DNA of 19,740 nt, taken from an uncultured Clostridium sp. (GTDB taxonomy: Bacteria; Bacillota; Clostridia; Peptostreptococcales; Peptostreptococcaceae). A program made the translations under genes and the position numbers. Shown here piece after piece: positions 7,777-14,541 of this stretch (position 1 is its first letter; each line of letters begins with the position of its first letter). Location: contig USRS01000042.1 of NCBI GenBank assembly GCA_900557165.1, forward strand, positions 1 to 19,740. Direction: 5' to 3'. The notes under the pieces were generated by a model. The model was not told the origin of the DNA. It worked only from the letters and a program-made list of their open reading frames with translations, and searched no databases.

Positions 7777-7806
7777 ATGACTTAAATATTAAAAATCCTC
7801 TATAAT
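7777..7806 (+). promoter_or_regulatory. Predicted promoter of the asparaginase gene
   Basis: ATGACT (7777-7782), 18 bases, then perfect TATAAT (7801-7806), giving a leader of about 48 bases. AGGGGAGGA follows as ribosome binding site before ATG 7861. Confidence 0.5.
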
Positions 7807-7860
7807 ATAACTATAAATACTAAAAATTGTATCAATAAATAAAAAGGGGAGGACTAAATT

Positions 7861-8871
7861 ATGTCAGAAGTTCTTTTGGAAGTAACAAGGGGTCCATTAG
7901 TAGAAAATATCCATAGAGGTGATATAGCAGTAGTAGGAAGGGATGGAAAATTAAAATATTATAAAGGTGATCCTTATAAAGTTGCTTATTTACGCTCATC
8001 ACTAAAACCAATTCAAGCATTAAATGTATTTTTAAGTGGGGCAGTAGAAAAATATAATTTTGAAGATGATGAAATAGCACTTATGTGTTCTTCTCATTAT
8101 GGAGAAGATATGCACAGAGCAGTTATCGATAAGATATTTAATAAAATAGGATTAAATGAAAGTAATCTCCTTTGCAAGGGAGCTTATTCTATAAATGAAA
8201 AGTATAAAAACTTCCAACTTGAAAATCATATTAAATTAACACCAGCAAATTCAGATTGCTCAGGAAAACATTGTGGAATGTTAGCATCATGTTTAGCAAA
8301 AGGATATGATATAGAAAATTATAATTCTATAGATAATCCTTTGCAACAAGATTTAAAAAAACTTATAGCTCATATTTGTGAAATTGATGAAAGTAAAATT
8401 ATAATAGGAACAGATGGATGCGGAGTACCTGTACATGGTATGCCACTTTATAATGCAGCACTAGCTTTTTCTAAATTTACTTTTACTGATGATTTACAAC
8501 ATGAGTTAAAAAGTGCCTGTGATAAAATTTTCGATTCAATGAATGAAAATCCAGAGATGGTTGCTGGAAGTGGAGGATTTTGTACAGAACTTATAAAACA
8601 TACCAATGGCAAGCTTATTGGCAAAATTGGTGCTGATGGTGTTTATTGTTTGGCAGTTAAAGGAATGGATGTGGGAATTGCCATAAAAATAGAAGATGGA
8701 AATATGAATAGAGCCGTGCCACCTGTTGTTATGAGATGTTTAGAAGAATTAAATGTTCTTACAACTTCAGAGATGGAAGCTTTGAAAAACTTTAGACATG
8801 AACATTTAAAAAATAGTTTAGGTGAAACTATAGGTAAGGTTAATGCAGTATTCCACTTAAATGAAGTATAG
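7861..8871 (+). CDS. L-asparaginase II family protein
   Basis: The 336-residue product matches the asparaginase II family (PF06089 type), which differs from the classical bacterial type I/II asparaginases and resembles rhizobial, thermolabile enzymes. Family marks include an N-terminal TRGPLVENIHRGDIAVV segment, the SSLKP motif (46-50) followed by QAL, CSSHYGE (76-82), the loop NSDCSGKHCGMLASC (about 130-144), DGCGVPVHGMPL, and MVAGSGGFCTELIK. It would hydrolyse asparagine to aspartate and ammonia in the cytosol; there is no signal peptide. It is transcribed alone, with its own promoter and terminator. The family assignment is strong, but substrate specificity within the family is less well tested than in classical asparaginases. 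Confidence 0.88.
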   Translation: MSEVLLEVTRGPLVENIHRGDIAVVGRDGKLKYYKGDPYKVAYLRSSLKPIQALNVFLSGAVEKYNFEDDEIALMCSSHYGEDMHRAVIDKIFNKIGLNESNLLCKGAYSINEKYKNFQLENHIKLTPANSDCSGKHCGMLASCLAKGYDIENYNSIDNPLQQDLKKLIAHICEIDESKIIIGTDGCGVPVHGMPLYNAALAFSKFTFTDDLQHELKSACDKIFDSMNENPEMVAGSGGFCTELIKHTNGKLIGKIGADGVYCLAVKGMDVGIAIKIEDGNMNRAVPPVVMRCLEELNVLTTSEMEALKNFRHEHLKNSLGETIGKVNAVFHLNEV

Positions 8872-8880
8872 AATATAAAT

Positions 8881-8921
8881 AAAAAAGTCAAAAATAGTTT
8901 AAATCTGTTTTTGGCTTTTTT
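8881..8921 (+). terminator. Terminator after the asparaginase gene
   Basis: AAAAAAGTCAAAAA (8881-8894) pairs with TTTTTGGCTTTTTT (8908-8921) with one G-U wobble. The stem is GC-poor but the T-run is good. Confidence 0.6.
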
Positions 8922-9025
8922 ATTGCTTTAATATAAGGAAAATGAAAATGAATATTTTATAAATTATTGTAAATAATAGGAATATTTAAGAAATTTTACA
9001 TTAAAAGATATAAAGGAGCTAAATA

Positions 9026-10204
9026 ATGAACGTAGATAAAATATTTATAAAATCTTTTTTACATACTTTTAAGGATGAATCATTTTGTGTGAAATTTTGG
9101 GATGGTGATGAAGTCAAGGTAGGTGAAAATGAGCCTTTATTTAAGATTATTTTGAAAAAACCTATACCGAAAAAGGATATACTTACAAGTACTACTTTGG
9201 CATTTGGAGAAGCATATATGAATGGTGATTTGGAAGTAGAGGGAGATTTTTCATTAATGCTAAATACTGTATTAAAATATAAAGACAAGTTTACTACGGA
9301 TTTTAAAGGTCTTCCAAAGATTTTTTCAAATTTAACATCTACAAAAAAGCAAAAAGAAGAAGTTACATATCATTATGATATAGGAAATGATTTTTATAAA
9401 TTGTGGCTAGATGATACTCTTAGCTATTCTTGTGCTTATTTTAAAAATGAAAATGAATCTCTTGGTGAAGCTCAACTTAATAAAATTCATCATTTATTGA
9501 AGAAATTAAACTTAAGAGAAGGTATAACTTTGCTTGATATAGGTTGTGGATGGGGTGCATTGCTTATAGAAGCTGCTAAATTATACAAAATAAAAGGACT
9601 AGGAATTACTTTAAGTGAAGAACAGTTTAAAGCATTTAAAGAGAGAATAGAAAAAGAAAATTTACAAGATTATTTGCAAGTGAAATTAATGGATTATAGG
9701 GAACTTGAAAAATCAGGATTATTATTTGATAGAGTTGTAAGTGTGGGAATGTTAGAACATGTGGGAAGAAGTAATTATGATTTATTTATGAAATGTGTTT
9801 CTAAAGTTCTTAAAAAAGAAGGTGTATTTGTCCTTCATTATATAAGTGGACTTTATGAATCTGAAGGAGATGCTTGGATTAAAAAATACATATTCCCAGG
9901 TGGTGTAATTCCAACATTGAGAGAAATAATATCTTTGTCTGCTGATTATAGATTTTATACTGTAGATGTGGAAAGCTTGAGAATGCATTATTATAAAACT
10001 TTATTAAAGTGGGCTGACAATTTTGAAAAAAATACAGATAAGGTAAGAGAGATGTTTGATGAAAAGTTTGTAAGAATGTGGAGAATGTATTTGTATTCTT
10101 GTGCAGCTTGTTTTTATACAGGTGTTATAGACCTTCATCAAATTGTATTTACTAAGGGAGTTAATAATTCTCTTCCTTTAACTAGAGAATATTTGTATAA
10201 ATAA
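9026..10204 (+). CDS. cfa: Cyclopropane fatty acyl phospholipid synthase
   Basis: The 392-residue enzyme transfers a methylene group from S-adenosylmethionine to cis double bonds of membrane phospholipid acyl chains. The N-terminal lipid-binding part (1-105) leads to EVTYHYDIGNDFYKLWLDDTLSYSCAYF (about 112-139), typical for the family. The SAM site LDIGCGWG is at 170-177, the GMLEHVG motif at 241-247, and the YIFPGGVIPT motif near 287-296. The length fits the family (about 380-400). AAAGGAG precedes ATG 9026. The gene is alone between the asparaginase terminator and the J-domain/HNH unit. In other bacteria these genes respond to stationary phase and acid stress; no specific operator is visible here. 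The call is firm. Confidence 0.95.
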   Translation: MNVDKIFIKSFLHTFKDESFCVKFWDGDEVKVGENEPLFKIILKKPIPKKDILTSTTLAFGEAYMNGDLEVEGDFSLMLNTVLKYKDKFTTDFKGLPKIFSNLTSTKKQKEEVTYHYDIGNDFYKLWLDDTLSYSCAYFKNENESLGEAQLNKIHHLLKKLNLREGITLLDIGCGWGALLIEAAKLYKIKGLGITLSEEQFKAFKERIEKENLQDYLQVKLMDYRELEKSGLLFDRVVSVGMLEHVGRSNYDLFMKCVSKVLKKEGVFVLHYISGLYESEGDAWIKKYIFPGGVIPTLREIISLSADYRFYTVDVESLRMHYYKTLLKWADNFEKNTDKVREMFDEKFVRMWRMYLYSCAACFYTGVIDLHQIVFTKGVNNSLPLTREYLYK

Positions 10205-10292
10205 TAATATATTTTATCTACTTTTTATAAAAAATCATTAGCAAGATAAAATTAGAATATAATATAGGGAAATAAAATTAAGGGGTCTTGCT

Positions 10293-10727
10293 ATGAGATG
10301 GATTAATGTTAAAAATGTAGATGAATTAAAGACTTTGGGAAAATTTGCACAAGTCAAAAAAGAAATAAAAAAAGATGTGGGAGACAATATAAAAATAACT
10401 GGTAGGGGTTGGAAGGACCTTTACAAAAACATAAACAAGTTTTCAAATTTAATACAAGAAATCTACAATTGTGACATGAAAACTTCCAATGAATATTTCA
10501 CATCTAAATCAAATGAATATATTTTTTATTTAACTGAACTTGATGGTGAAGTTAGGATGAAAAAATTAGGAATAACAAAGTCTCTTTTTAATAATAAAAA
10601 TGAGGCAAAAGTTTGGAGAGATAAAATTTTAAAAGAGATACATCCTGATATTAACAACCATCCTAAATCTACTTTGGCAATGGCAAAATTAAACGAAATG
10701 TATAATTCCATGGTGGGTAAAAATTAA
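10293..10727 (+). CDS. J-domain-like protein, partner of HNH nuclease
   Basis: The 144-residue product has an unrecognised N-terminal part (1-85) with several predicted helices. Its C-terminal segment (about 88-143) resembles a J domain: KKLGITKSLFNN, then helix EAKVWRDKILKEIHPD with the HPD tripeptide at 117-119, then a helix of the usual third-helix form, STLAMAKLNEMYNSMV. HPD is the motif by which DnaJ proteins stimulate Hsp70 ATPase. The rest of DnaJ (Gly/Phe region, zinc domain) is absent. AAGGGG stands 7 bases before ATG 10293, and TATAAT at 10258-10263 may be its -10. It is followed after 19 bases by the HNH gene. The J-like call rests on HPD plus helix pattern, so it is moderate. Confidence 0.6.
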   Translation: MRWINVKNVDELKTLGKFAQVKKEIKKDVGDNIKITGRGWKDLYKNINKFSNLIQEIYNCDMKTSNEYFTSKSNEYIFYLTELDGEVRMKKLGITKSLFNNKNEAKVWRDKILKEIHPDINNHPKSTLAMAKLNEMYNSMVGKN

Positions 10728-10746
10728 AAATCAAGAAAATAATTTG

Positions 10747-11457
10747 ATGATTCCTTACTCTGTAAAAGACTTGAAAATAGATGAACCAAAAGTAAACGAA
10801 AAGGCAAAGAGTAAGGTTGTTAAGGAAATTTCAAATGCTTGGAAAAACACATCTAGGATTGACTACAAAGGATGGGTTTGGGTGAGAAAAGATAAACTTC
10901 ACAGCATACTTAGAACAACAAAAAACAATATAGAATATATATTTATGCAAATTCCTGACCAATCCAAGGCTACTTTTGGAAATGAAACTTATGTGAGAGG
11001 TTATGAAATATTAAAATTAATTGCAAAAAGTATAGAAGAAAGTGGTACTGGTACTAAGGGAATGTATCTAGAGACTTCTAAACAGTTTTATGATGCCATA
11101 AGTTCCTGTGAAAAAGCAAAATTACTTAGATTAGAATATGAAAATCAACTAAAAAGCCAAAGAAGGCTACTTAAGAAAAAACGTATTAATGCTTATCATA
11201 TAAAAAATGATGAATTGACCAATGAACCGTTGAAAGTTAGAACGGCTGAATTTTCACATATAAGAAGTGTGGCCATGTATAAATTTATTTCTGATAGTAT
11301 TGATAATGGTCTTATTGTAAATAAAGAAACTCATAAAATAATTACAGCTGAAGGTGTTAATGATGAAAATGAATTGCTAAGTTTATGTCACAGTAGAAAT
11401 TGGTCTGTTGATTGGTACGATATATTTGTAGAAAAGTTATCTCACTTGACGGGATAG
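10747..11457 (+). CDS. HNH endonuclease-like protein
   Basis: The 236-residue product ends in a recognisable HNH core. NDELTNEPLKV replaces the usual Cys-containing entry; then the first His in AEFSHIRSV (about 171), Asn in IDNGLIVNKETH (about 187) and the final His (about 196) have normal spacing. The zinc cysteines of many HNH proteins are lacking, as in the HNH_2 type. The N-terminal half (KGWVWVRKDKLHSIL, TYVRGYEILKLIAKS) is unrecognised, and a long basic helix (about 120-150) precedes the nuclease. TTG at 10744 directly before this ATG is an alternative start. Neither has a clear ribosome binding site, and the upstream gene ends 19 bases earlier, so translational coupling is likely. A strong terminator follows. 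The nuclease call is moderate to good; targets are unknown. Confidence 0.65.
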   Translation: MIPYSVKDLKIDEPKVNEKAKSKVVKEISNAWKNTSRIDYKGWVWVRKDKLHSILRTTKNNIEYIFMQIPDQSKATFGNETYVRGYEILKLIAKSIEESGTGTKGMYLETSKQFYDAISSCEKAKLLRLEYENQLKSQRRLLKKKRINAYHIKNDELTNEPLKVRTAEFSHIRSVAMYKFISDSIDNGLIVNKETHKIITAEGVNDENELLSLCHSRNWSVDWYDIFVEKLSHLTG

Positions 11458-11459
11458 AT

Positions 11460-11505
11460 AAAAATAGCGAGTTTGCATTAAATGCTCACTCGCTATTTTT
11501 ATTTT
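11460..11505. terminator. Terminator after the J-domain/HNH unit
   Basis: AAAAATAGCGAGT (11460-11472) pairs perfectly with ACTCGCTATTTTT (11488-11500), followed by ATTTTT. A small inner GCAT/ATGC stem lies in the loop. Confidence 0.88.
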
Positions 11506-11600
11506 TCTAAATTAAGAGTGCTAAGCCAATTTGTAATATCTTCTTTTTGAAGAATTACTTTCGTTAGAATTGTAAAACCATAAGTATTGGTGTAATTCAT
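11499..11600 (-). CDS. Possible 33-residue frame or gene remnant
   Basis: A leftward frame from ATG 11600 encodes 33 residues with ordinary protein-like composition (TYGFTILTKVILQKEDITNW segment, ends LNLEK). It lacks a ribosome binding site and its frame is closed a few codons upstream. It ends inside the terminator of the convergent HNH gene, a typical place for a gene's end, so it may be the surviving C-terminus of a lost gene. I do not recognise it. Confidence 0.25.
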   Translation of the reverse strand: MNYTNTYGFTILTKVILQKEDITNWLSTLNLEK

Positions 11601-11622
11601 GTAACATTGCAATTATTTTGAG

Positions 11623-11736
11623 ATGATTCCTATATTAATTGTAATGATAAGGGAAGTGTATGCTATAACTGTTGTTTTTTTACTATTAATAATAAATGGC
11701 ATGCTAATTTTAAAGTATATAAAGTCAGATAGTTGA
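11623..11736 (+). CDS. Possible 37-residue single-span membrane peptide
   Basis: From ATG 11623 (or ATG 11644, giving 30 residues) a frame encodes a hydrophobic segment of about 20 residues (around AITVVFLLLIINGMLILKY) and a charged tail IKSDS. This has the look of a small membrane protein. No good ribosome binding site precedes either ATG, and AT-rich DNA produces such hydrophobic frames by chance, so support is weak. Confidence 0.2.
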   Translation: MIPILIVMIREVYAITVVFLLLIINGMLILKYIKSDS

Positions 11737-11750
11737 TTATAATGTGATGC

Positions 11751-11779
11751 TTGGTATGAATATAAGATAAAATTATAAA
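11751..11779 (+). promoter_or_regulatory. Predicted promoter of the small gene at 11826
   Basis: TTGGTA (11751-11756), 17 bases, TATAAA (11774-11779). Leader about 40 bases to ATG 11826. Confidence 0.45.
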
Positions 11780-11825
11780 ATATTAGATTTTAGGAGATTA
11801 TATACTAAAAAGGAAGTTAGTATAT

Positions 11826-12104
11826 ATGAATATAGAAATATTAAAGGCAAATATTTTAAAGCTAAACTTATACAAATGGAAGTTAATTCAAACAAATATA
11901 AATAGCCTAGTTATCTTTAAGACAAAATACAAATATACGGATTGTATTTATATAAATATTGATTCAGGTAAAGCTCACATAAAAAGGGAAAGAGTCTTTG
12001 ACAATAAGTATTTAAAACTTCCCATAGAAAGATTTATAATATGTCAAATTCATGTAAATAAAGAAGTAGAGTTGATTAAATATATAAAAAATATGATTAC
12101 TTAG
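11826..12104 (+). CDS. Small protein of unknown function
   Basis: The 92-residue product is not recognised. It is basic, rich in Lys, Ile and Asn, and reads as a small alpha/beta fold: helix NIEILKANILKLNL, then strands around SLVIFKTKYKY, DCIYINIDSGKAHIKRERVF and a final helix NKEVELIKYIKNM. No signal peptide, membrane segment or metal motif. AAAGGAAG lies about 10 bases before ATG 11826, and a promoter is visible upstream, so it is probably a real gene. No terminator is evident before the next promoter. Nothing points to a role. Confidence 0.55.
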   Translation: MNIEILKANILKLNLYKWKLIQTNINSLVIFKTKYKYTDCIYINIDSGKAHIKRERVFDNKYLKLPIERFIICQIHVNKEVELIKYIKNMIT

Positions 12105-12162
12105 GCTAAAATAAATAAATTTAATGTATAAAAATTAAAAAAATATTATTATGATTACAATT

Positions 12163-12197
12163 TTCGACATATTACGACATTATGTTTATTGTATAAT
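12163..12197 (+). promoter_or_regulatory. Promoter with two tandem Spo0A-like boxes
   Basis: TTCGACA (12163-12169) is an exact match to the reverse form of the Spo0A box TGTCGAA. A second copy, TACGACA (12173-12179), with one mismatch, follows exactly 10 bases later. A TATAAT -10 is at 12192-12197, and the normal -35 position (12169-12174) lacks TTGACA and is covered by the boxes. This is the arrangement of Spo0A-activated sigma-A promoters such as spoIIG of Bacillus. Binding is inferred. Confidence 0.55.
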
Positions 12198-12231
12198 AAA
12201 AAAAATTGTTTAAATTGGGAGATAAGAACGT

Positions 12232-12618
12232 ATGAGTATAGACAAGATATTTTTAAAACAATTTAAGGCAAACAATAAATTTATTGATGCCATGGTTTCT
12301 ATTATTAATAATTATTTACAAATATCTGATATGAAGAAATTATTATCTTGTTGCCAACTAATTTGTAATAGTAAAGATATATTTGAAGAAAATAATAAAA
12401 TACTAAATGATTTACAGGAAAAAATGGATATTTTTAAATCGAAGTTAGACAAATTGGAAGTGGAAAATTATTGTTTAGATTCAAGAAAAATATTTACATT
12501 ACTAGATATATACTCTGAAAGTATAATTAAAGGTGAGTCGGAAGAAAAAATAGAAGTTGCCTATAAAGATTTAATGAGTATGTACGGTAAATACACTTTA
12601 TATAAGGATAAATTTTAA
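12232..12618 (+). CDS. Orphan helical protein behind Spo0A-box promoter
   Basis: The 128-residue product is not recognised. It appears almost wholly helical, with a probable coiled coil at about 52-80 (EENNKILNDLQEKMDIFKSK) and three cysteines (two adjacent, in LSCCQLICN, then one more four residues on). No signal peptide or membrane span. A GGGAG ribosome binding site lies about 10 bases before ATG 12232, and it has its own terminator, so it is monocistronic. The promoter with tandem Spo0A-like boxes suggests expression at the start of sporulation or another Spo0A-controlled state. Function is unknown; a small regulatory or adaptor protein would suit its size and helicity, but this is a guess. 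Confidence 0.65.
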   Translation: MSIDKIFLKQFKANNKFIDAMVSIINNYLQISDMKKLLSCCQLICNSKDIFEENNKILNDLQEKMDIFKSKLDKLEVENYCLDSRKIFTLLDIYSESIIKGESEEKIEVAYKDLMSMYGKYTLYKDKF

Positions 12619-12629
12619 TAATTATGTAC

Positions 12630-12660
12630 AAGGAGCAGTTATTTAAAACTGTTCTTTTTT
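12630..12660 (+). terminator. Terminator after the orphan gene
   Basis: AAGGAGCAGTT (12630-12640) pairs with AACTGTTCTTT (12647-12657), including two G-U wobbles, followed by T bases. Confidence 0.7.
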
Positions 12661-12704
12661 AATTTTATTAAAAATCATAATCATTTAAATTATCCACATA
12701 TGAA

Positions 12705-12733
12705 TATATAGTAAGGATGAAAATTACTATATA
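12705..12733 (+). promoter_or_regulatory. 10-bp inverted repeat touching the ribosome binding site
   Basis: TATATAGTAA (12705-12714) and TTACTATATA (12724-12733) are perfect reverse complements, 9 bases apart. The second arm ends directly before GAGGTGG (12734-12740), the ribosome binding site of the oxidoreductase gene. It could be a repressor site or an RNA hairpin beside the binding site. Confidence 0.4.
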
Positions 12734-12747
12734 GAGGTGGAGATAGT

Positions 12748-14019
12748 ATGAAAAAAATTTCAGTTGCCGTAATAGGAGCAGGTGTTAGGGGAACGAATGC
12801 TTATGCACCGTATTTGTTGGAAAATCCTACTTTAGGCCAAGTTGTGGCAGTGGCAGAGCCTAATGAAGAAAAAAGAAATAATTTTAAAAATAGATATAAT
12901 ATAAAAGAAGAAAATACATTTTATTCCTATAAGGACTTACTTTCAAAAGATAAATTAGCTGATGCCTTAATAATAGCTACTAATGATGAACAACATTATG
13001 AGCCAGCCCAAATGGCTTTAAAAAAAGGATATCATATTTTATTAGAAAAACCCATGTCAAATAAATTAGAAGAAGTTATAAAATTGGGAGAACTAGCAAA
13101 AAAATACCCTAATCAAGTCTTTATGATATGTCATATATTAAGATATACACCATTTTTTAGTGAATTGAAGAAAATAGTAGATAGCAAAGAACTGGGCCAG
13201 CTAGTGAGCATACAACACAATGAAAATATAGGTTATTATCATTATGCCCATAGTTATACACGTGGCAATTGGAGAGATAGCAATAAAACAAGTCCTCTAG
13301 TACTGGCTAAAAGTTGTCATGATATGGATATTTTATTATGGTTGACAGGAAAACATTGTAAGTATATATCTTCTTTTGGTAGTTTAAGTCATATGATAGA
13401 AGAAAATTTCCAAGAGGATATGAGCGACAGATGTGTAAATTGCATAAAAAAAGAATTTTGCCCTTATAGTGCTAAGAAAATATATTTGCAAGATAATCGA
13501 TTAAAAGCATCTTTATATGCAGTGGACTCTAATCCAACCAATGAAAATTTTAAAAAAGCCATAACTACAGGTCCTTATGGAAAATGTGTATATAAATGTG
13601 ATAATAATGTGGCTGATCATATGGTTAGTATTTTAGAATTTGAAAATAATATAACGGCAACTTTTAATTTATATGCTTTTACAAATGATTGTAGTAGAAC
13701 TACAAAGCTTATGTTTACCCATGGAGAAGTAGGAGGTAATTCGCTGAAAAATGTAATAGAAGTGCATAATTTTGGAGATAGAAATCATATGATAATTCAT
13801 CCTAAAATAATAAAAAGTGGTCATGGAGGAGGGGATTTTAAGCTTATGGAAGACTTTATAAAATCAGTAAACAATGGTGAATCACATATAAAAACCAGTG
13901 CAATAGATTCCATTGAAAGTCATGTGATGCCTTTTGCAGCTGAGTATTCAAGATTAAATCATAAGGTAGTTGATATAAATAAATTTTTGAAACATAAATT
14001 GGAAGAAATGGAAAAGTAG
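12748..14019 (+). CDS. Gfo/Idh/MocA-family oxidoreductase with added cysteine cluster
   Basis: The 423-residue product starts with the Rossmann motif GAGVRG (10-15), has the family signature EKP at 100-102 (LLEKPMSN) and the catalytic-type KSCHDMDIL with His191 and Asp194. It is thus an NAD(P)-dependent dehydrogenase of sugars, inositols or related compounds, cytosolic. Unlike the usual 330-350 residues it is longer: an insertion at about 215-290 carries C229-x2-C232-x5-C238 and C280-x3-C284, probably a structural metal site. The C-terminal domain otherwise follows the family (VADHMVSILEFENNITATFNLYAF). GAGGTGG lies before ATG 12748. It appears monocistronic; the MarR promoter begins right after its stop. 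Family call firm, substrate unknown. Confidence 0.88.
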   Translation: MKKISVAVIGAGVRGTNAYAPYLLENPTLGQVVAVAEPNEEKRNNFKNRYNIKEENTFYSYKDLLSKDKLADALIIATNDEQHYEPAQMALKKGYHILLEKPMSNKLEEVIKLGELAKKYPNQVFMICHILRYTPFFSELKKIVDSKELGQLVSIQHNENIGYYHYAHSYTRGNWRDSNKTSPLVLAKSCHDMDILLWLTGKHCKYISSFGSLSHMIEENFQEDMSDRCVNCIKKEFCPYSAKKIYLQDNRLKASLYAVDSNPTNENFKKAITTGPYGKCVYKCDNNVADHMVSILEFENNITATFNLYAFTNDCSRTTKLMFTHGEVGGNSLKNVIEVHNFGDRNHMIIHPKIIKSGHGGGDFKLMEDFIKSVNNGESHIKTSAIDSIESHVMPFAAEYSRLNHKVVDINKFLKHKLEEMEK

Positions 14020-14020
14020 A

Positions 14021-14039
14021 TAGTTGACAAAGTTAACTA
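14021..14039. promoter_or_regulatory. MarR-type operator 1
   Basis: TAGTTGAC-AAA-GTTAACTA, an imperfect inverted repeat of 8-bp arms. It covers the -35 (TTGACA, 14024-14029) of the MarR-FUSC promoter. Confidence 0.75.
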
Positions 14040-14052
14040 GTTATAATATATT
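14024..14052 (+). promoter_or_regulatory. Predicted promoter of the MarR-FUSC operon
   Basis: A perfect TTGACA (14024-14029), 17 bases, then TATATT (14047-14052). The -35 lies inside operator 1 and the start region just before operator 2. A TATAAT at 14042-14047 is too close to this -35. Confidence 0.6.
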
Positions 14053-14059
14053 ATTAATA

Positions 14060-14078
14060 TAGTTAACAAAGTCAACTA
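14060..14078. promoter_or_regulatory. MarR-type operator 2
   Basis: TAGTTAAC-AAA-GTCAACTA, the same repeat as operator 1 with its single changed pair inverted, 39 bases downstream centre to centre. It would block the start of transcription. Confidence 0.75.
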
Positions 14079-14097
14079 GTTTTGAGAGGATAGACAA

Positions 14098-14532
14098 ATG
14101 GAAAAAAAAGAATTTATATATATGATGGAAAAAATGAACGAAGTAAGACTATTTAGTAGAAGTTTAATAATTCATTCAACTATAAAAAACAAAAGAACAG
14201 CACAAGAATATGATTTATTATCTCAGCTTGTTCTTCATAATGAAGGCATGACTCCTGCTAATTTAAGTAAAGCCATGTATCTAAATAAAACTATAGTAAG
14301 TCGATTAGTAGATAAATTAAATAAAGATGGATATGTAACTAAAAAACAAGACGAATATGATAAAAGAAGTTACTCTGTATTTATAACTGAATATGGAAAA
14401 GAAGAATTATTTAAAATATACGAATTATATTTATCACCAATTAATGAATTACGCTTAAAACTAGGAGATGAAGAATTTTTTAATTTAATCTCATGTATAG
14501 AAAAAGCAAATAAAATAATGAACAAAGAATAG
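14098..14532 (+). CDS. MarR-family regulator
   Basis: The 144-residue product has the MarR winged helix: helix AQEYDLLSQLVLHNEGMTPANLSKAM (about 38-63), recognition helix NKTIVSRLVDKLNKDGYV (about 65-82) and the wing with Asp-Lys-Arg in DEYDKRSYSVFITEYGKEE. Its N-terminal and C-terminal helices form the dimer interface. Two near-identical 19-bp operators flank its own promoter, which strongly implies autorepression relieved by a ligand. The TAG stop lies against the AGGAG of the FUSC gene, 9 bases before its ATG, so the two genes are one operon. The FUSC-type partner suggests that the ligand is a toxic, perhaps aromatic, compound. GAGAGGA precedes the start. Confidence 0.92.
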   Translation: MEKKEFIYMMEKMNEVRLFSRSLIIHSTIKNKRTAQEYDLLSQLVLHNEGMTPANLSKAMYLNKTIVSRLVDKLNKDGYVTKKQDEYDKRSYSVFITEYGKEELFKIYELYLSPINELRLKLGDEEFFNLISCIEKANKIMNKE

Positions 14533-14541
14533 GAGAAATTA

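Larger units (their letters stand above)
11501..11825. other. Gap with two tiny frames and one promoter
   Basis: Between the HNH terminator and the small gene at 11826 no conventional gene is seen. It holds the leftward remnant frame (11499-11600), a rightward hydrophobic frame (11623-11736) and a promoter at 11751-11779. The layout suggests a locus where an older gene has decayed. Confidence 0.4.

Noticed and set aside
7859..8080. Leftward open frame inside the asparaginase gene
   Set aside because: Shadow of the conserved asparaginase frame; Leu/His-rich composition typical of an antisense reading.
9782..9988. Leftward open frame inside cfa
   Set aside because: Antisense to conserved residues of the synthase, without start signals.
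10211..10252. Terminator between cfa and the J-domain gene
   Set aside because: ATTTTATCT and AGATAAAAT can pair, but the loop is long, the stem nearly free of GC and no T-run follows.
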